From: Armatimonadota bacterium
Lineage (GTDB): Bacteria > Armatimonadota > Fimbriimonadia > Fimbriimonadales > Fimbriimonadaceae
Length of the DNA stretch: 6,514 bases
Assembly (NCBI GenBank): GCA_023423495.1
Contig: JAFAFM010000266.1
Span: forward strand, 1-6,514
Direction of reading: 5' to 3'
Every line of letters begins with the position of its first letter. The first letter of the stretch is position 1. Shown piece by piece: positions 4,880 to 6,514 of this stretch. The position numbers and the translations under genes are program-made. The notes below the pieces were generated by a model. It made no database searches and had not been told where the DNA came from. It saw nothing but the letters and a program-made list of their open reading frames with translations.

Positions 4880-6514
4880 CTAGTTGGCAGGAGTCAGCTT
4901 CCAAGCGCCATTAACGGTTTTGCCGTTGACTTCAACCTCGACCGTGTAGTCGCCTGCTTCCACGAACTTCGGACGGTCGGCGGCAAACGGATCCAAGACT
5001 GCCTCAGCTCCCGTTTTCGGCTTGGTTGGAACCGTGGTTCCAGGCTTACCGGGGGTCAGCAAAAGGCTGAAGTCCACAAAGTTGTAACCGCGGCTGGCCG
5101 TAACTGCCATCTCCTTCACAAGCTTCCCATCCTTGTCCTTTAGCCGAATCTTGGCCGGACCGGCAGTTTGGCTCCAGAAGGTGATCTTGAGCGGTGGGAC
5201 ATTTTGATCTGCCGTACTCCACTGTCCACCTGGGAAGGTGTAGCCCCAGTTTCGAGCGCGCCTCATTTCTGCGAGCGGCCAAAGCTTGAGATCCGTCGAG
5301 CGGAGTTCCGAGGTTGTCTCATGGACCAAAGCCAATGGCAGGACCCACACGCTTCGAGCGTGAGAGGCAATAACCATCTCATTCTCGCGCGGCTGGATCA
5401 CAAGGTCGTGGACAGGAGTTGTCATCAGCCCGCCATGCAGGGATTCCCACTTCTGACCGCCATCAAAGCTGACATACACGCCCAGATCTGTTCCGACGTA
5501 CAACAGGTCCTTTCGCGCCGGATCTTCGCGAACCACGTTAATGGTTTCGGCGGGCAGGTTTCCGACGATCGAAGTCCAAGTCTTGCCGAAGTCTGTGGAC
5601 TTCCACAGATAGGCCGAGAAGTCATCTTCGCGGTAGCCGCTCTGGGCGCAATAGACCGTAGCCTTATCCCACTTGCTGGCGACGATTCTGCTCACCCACT
5701 TCTTTGGTTGGGGAGTTGGAATGTCGATCCATTGATATCCGCCGTCCGGAGTCATCTTGACGTTGCCGTCGTCGCAACCAATGTAGATCAGTCCGAATTG
5801 CAGCGGGCTCTCGCTGATGTCTTTGATCGTAGAATGGGGCACATCGCCGTTCGGGATATTCCTCGTGAGGTCTCCGGAGATATCCGTGTAGTTCCGGGCC
5901 GAATTCAAAGATCTGTGCAACCTTTGCGAACCTAGATAGATGATATCCGGATGGTGGGGAGACACAATCAGCGGCGAAATCCAGTTATAGCGAAGGCCCG
6001 GACCCGTCGCCCGAGCGCTGTACCGTTCATTCGTCGCCTGGTTGAGAGCACTGTGCGACCCGAATTGGGAAGCAATGTAGACGAGATCGCCTCCGTTGCG
6101 CGGGTCGACTGCAATGGCGCTGCCATCTCCACCGCCGATGGAAGTCCAACCTGCATTCCGACCGCGACCCCCTGATGCAGGACCCTTCATAGTTCCGTTA
6201 TCCTGCAAGCCGCCATAAATATTGTAGGGAGTCTTGAAGTCCACGGCAATGGTGGTGAACTGACCAACCGCCAAGTTGTTGATGTGCCGCCAGTTGTCTC
6301 CCGCGTCGCCCGAGATGTAAATTCCACCGTCATTGCCGTTGAACTGCCGCGTGGGATTGGTGGGGTCATACCAATAGGCGTGGTGATCCACGTGGTTGTT
6401 GTCGGCGATTTCTTCAAAGGTCCGACCACCGTCTCGGCTCCGTAAAAGCAGGGTGCCGGAAGTAATCACCTCATCTGGATTGGTGGGGTGTACCCACACC
6501 CGACCACAGTAATA
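4880..6514 (-). CDS. Large BNR/Asp-box (sortilin-like) repeat protein, C-terminal part
   Basis: These are the last 544 residues of a protein whose start lies beyond the right edge; the frame stays open through the GTG at 6499 (upstream residues YYCGR), so that is not the start. Counting from the window edge, degenerate Asp-box motifs S-x-D-x-G-x-x-W occur at 26-33 (SRDGGRTF), 68-75 (SGDAGDNW), 255-262 (TPDGGYQW), 306-313 (STDFGKTW) and 349-356 (SFDGGQKW). This is a beta-propeller of the sortilin/Vps10 or xyloglucanase-like BNR class. The stretch YVGTDLGVYVSFDGG followed by TPVHDLVIQ and SHARSVWVL matches the end of the propeller in large bacterial homologues, which usually read THGRSFWIL. A separate beta-rich C-terminal domain (about 440-544, ending WKLTPAN) resembles a FlgD-like/Ig-like module. 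The homologues are usually secreted proteins of about 1000 residues with unknown substrate. No catalytic residue can be assigned. Confidence 0.85.
   Translation of the reverse strand, partial: YYCGRVWVHPTNPDEVITSGTLLLRSRDGGRTFEEIADNNHVDHHAYWYDPTNPTRQFNGNDGGIYISGDAGDNWRHINNLAVGQFTTIAVDFKTPYNIYGGLQDNGTMKGPASGGRGRNAGWTSIGGGDGSAIAVDPRNGGDLVYIASQFGSHSALNQATNERYSARATGPGLRYNWISPLIVSPHHPDIIYLGSQRLHRSLNSARNYTDISGDLTRNIPNGDVPHSTIKDISESPLQFGLIYIGCDDGNVKMTPDGGYQWIDIPTPQPKKWVSRIVASKWDKATVYCAQSGYREDDFSAYLWKSTDFGKTWTSIVGNLPAETINVVREDPARKDLLYVGTDLGVYVSFDGGQKWESLHGGLMTTPVHDLVIQPRENEMVIASHARSVWVLPLALVHETTSELRSTDLKLWPLAEMRRARNWGYTFPGGQWSTADQNVPPLKITFWSQTAGPAKIRLKDKDGKLVKEMAVTASRGYNFVDFSLLLTPGKPGTTVPTKPKTGAEAVLDPFAADRPKFVEAGDYTVEVEVNGKTVNGAWKLTPAN

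Noticed and set aside
5168..5935. 255-codon plus-strand open frame antisense to the BNR protein gene
   Set aside because: The minus-strand frame has five Asp-box motifs and a matching C-terminal domain; the antisense frame has no motif and is a shadow.

Overview
This is a compact, moderately GC-rich bacterial chromosomal window with seven protein-coding genes, one tRNA gene and very short intergenic gaps. I see no mobile element, CRISPR array, rRNA or phage gene. The genes are ordinary housekeeping genes plus two unrecognised putative lipoproteins. Taxonomy cannot be fixed from the sequence. The combination of a very large BNR-repeat/sortilin-like protein, small lipoproteins of unknown function and an SD-poor gene set recalls Armatimonadota or neighbouring environmental phyla, but that is only an impression.

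Layout. On the minus strand, reading right to left from about 2.3 kb, come a small putative lipoprotein or exported protein (1841-2296), D-3-phosphoglycerate dehydrogenase SerA (620-1825), and the N-terminal third of an ABC-F ATPase (1-569, running off the left edge). The gaps are 15 and 50 bases, so these three could be co-transcribed. To the right is a divergent 120-base regulatory stretch with two inverted repeats, then a complete plus-strand tRNA-Leu(CAA) with encoded CCA (2417-2502). Next are a helical, acidic lipoprotein on the minus strand (2555-3088) and a divergent ChaN-like Tiki/haem-binding superfamily protein on the plus strand (3129-4028), only 40 bases apart. The ChaN-like gene converges on and overlaps by 11 bases a minus-strand TerC-family membrane protein (4018-4821). 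The right end (4880-6514) is the C-terminal part of a large Asp-box (BNR) repeat protein that enters from beyond the right edge.

How they work together. There is no obvious shared pathway. SerA makes the first committed intermediate of serine, the ABC-F protein acts on the ribosome, TerC-family proteins are linked to metal export, and the ChaN-like and BNR proteins are probably envelope or secreted proteins.

The most interesting signal is in the start regions. The four genes that lack a Shine-Dalgarno sequence (ABC-F, serA, the helical lipoprotein, the ChaN-like gene) each have a TANNNT hexamer 6-8 bases before the start codon, the spacing expected of -10 elements for leaderless mRNAs. The two genes with a good Shine-Dalgarno sequence lack this, and instead have a perfect stem-loop upstream. 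I did not find a clear undescribed multi-gene system.
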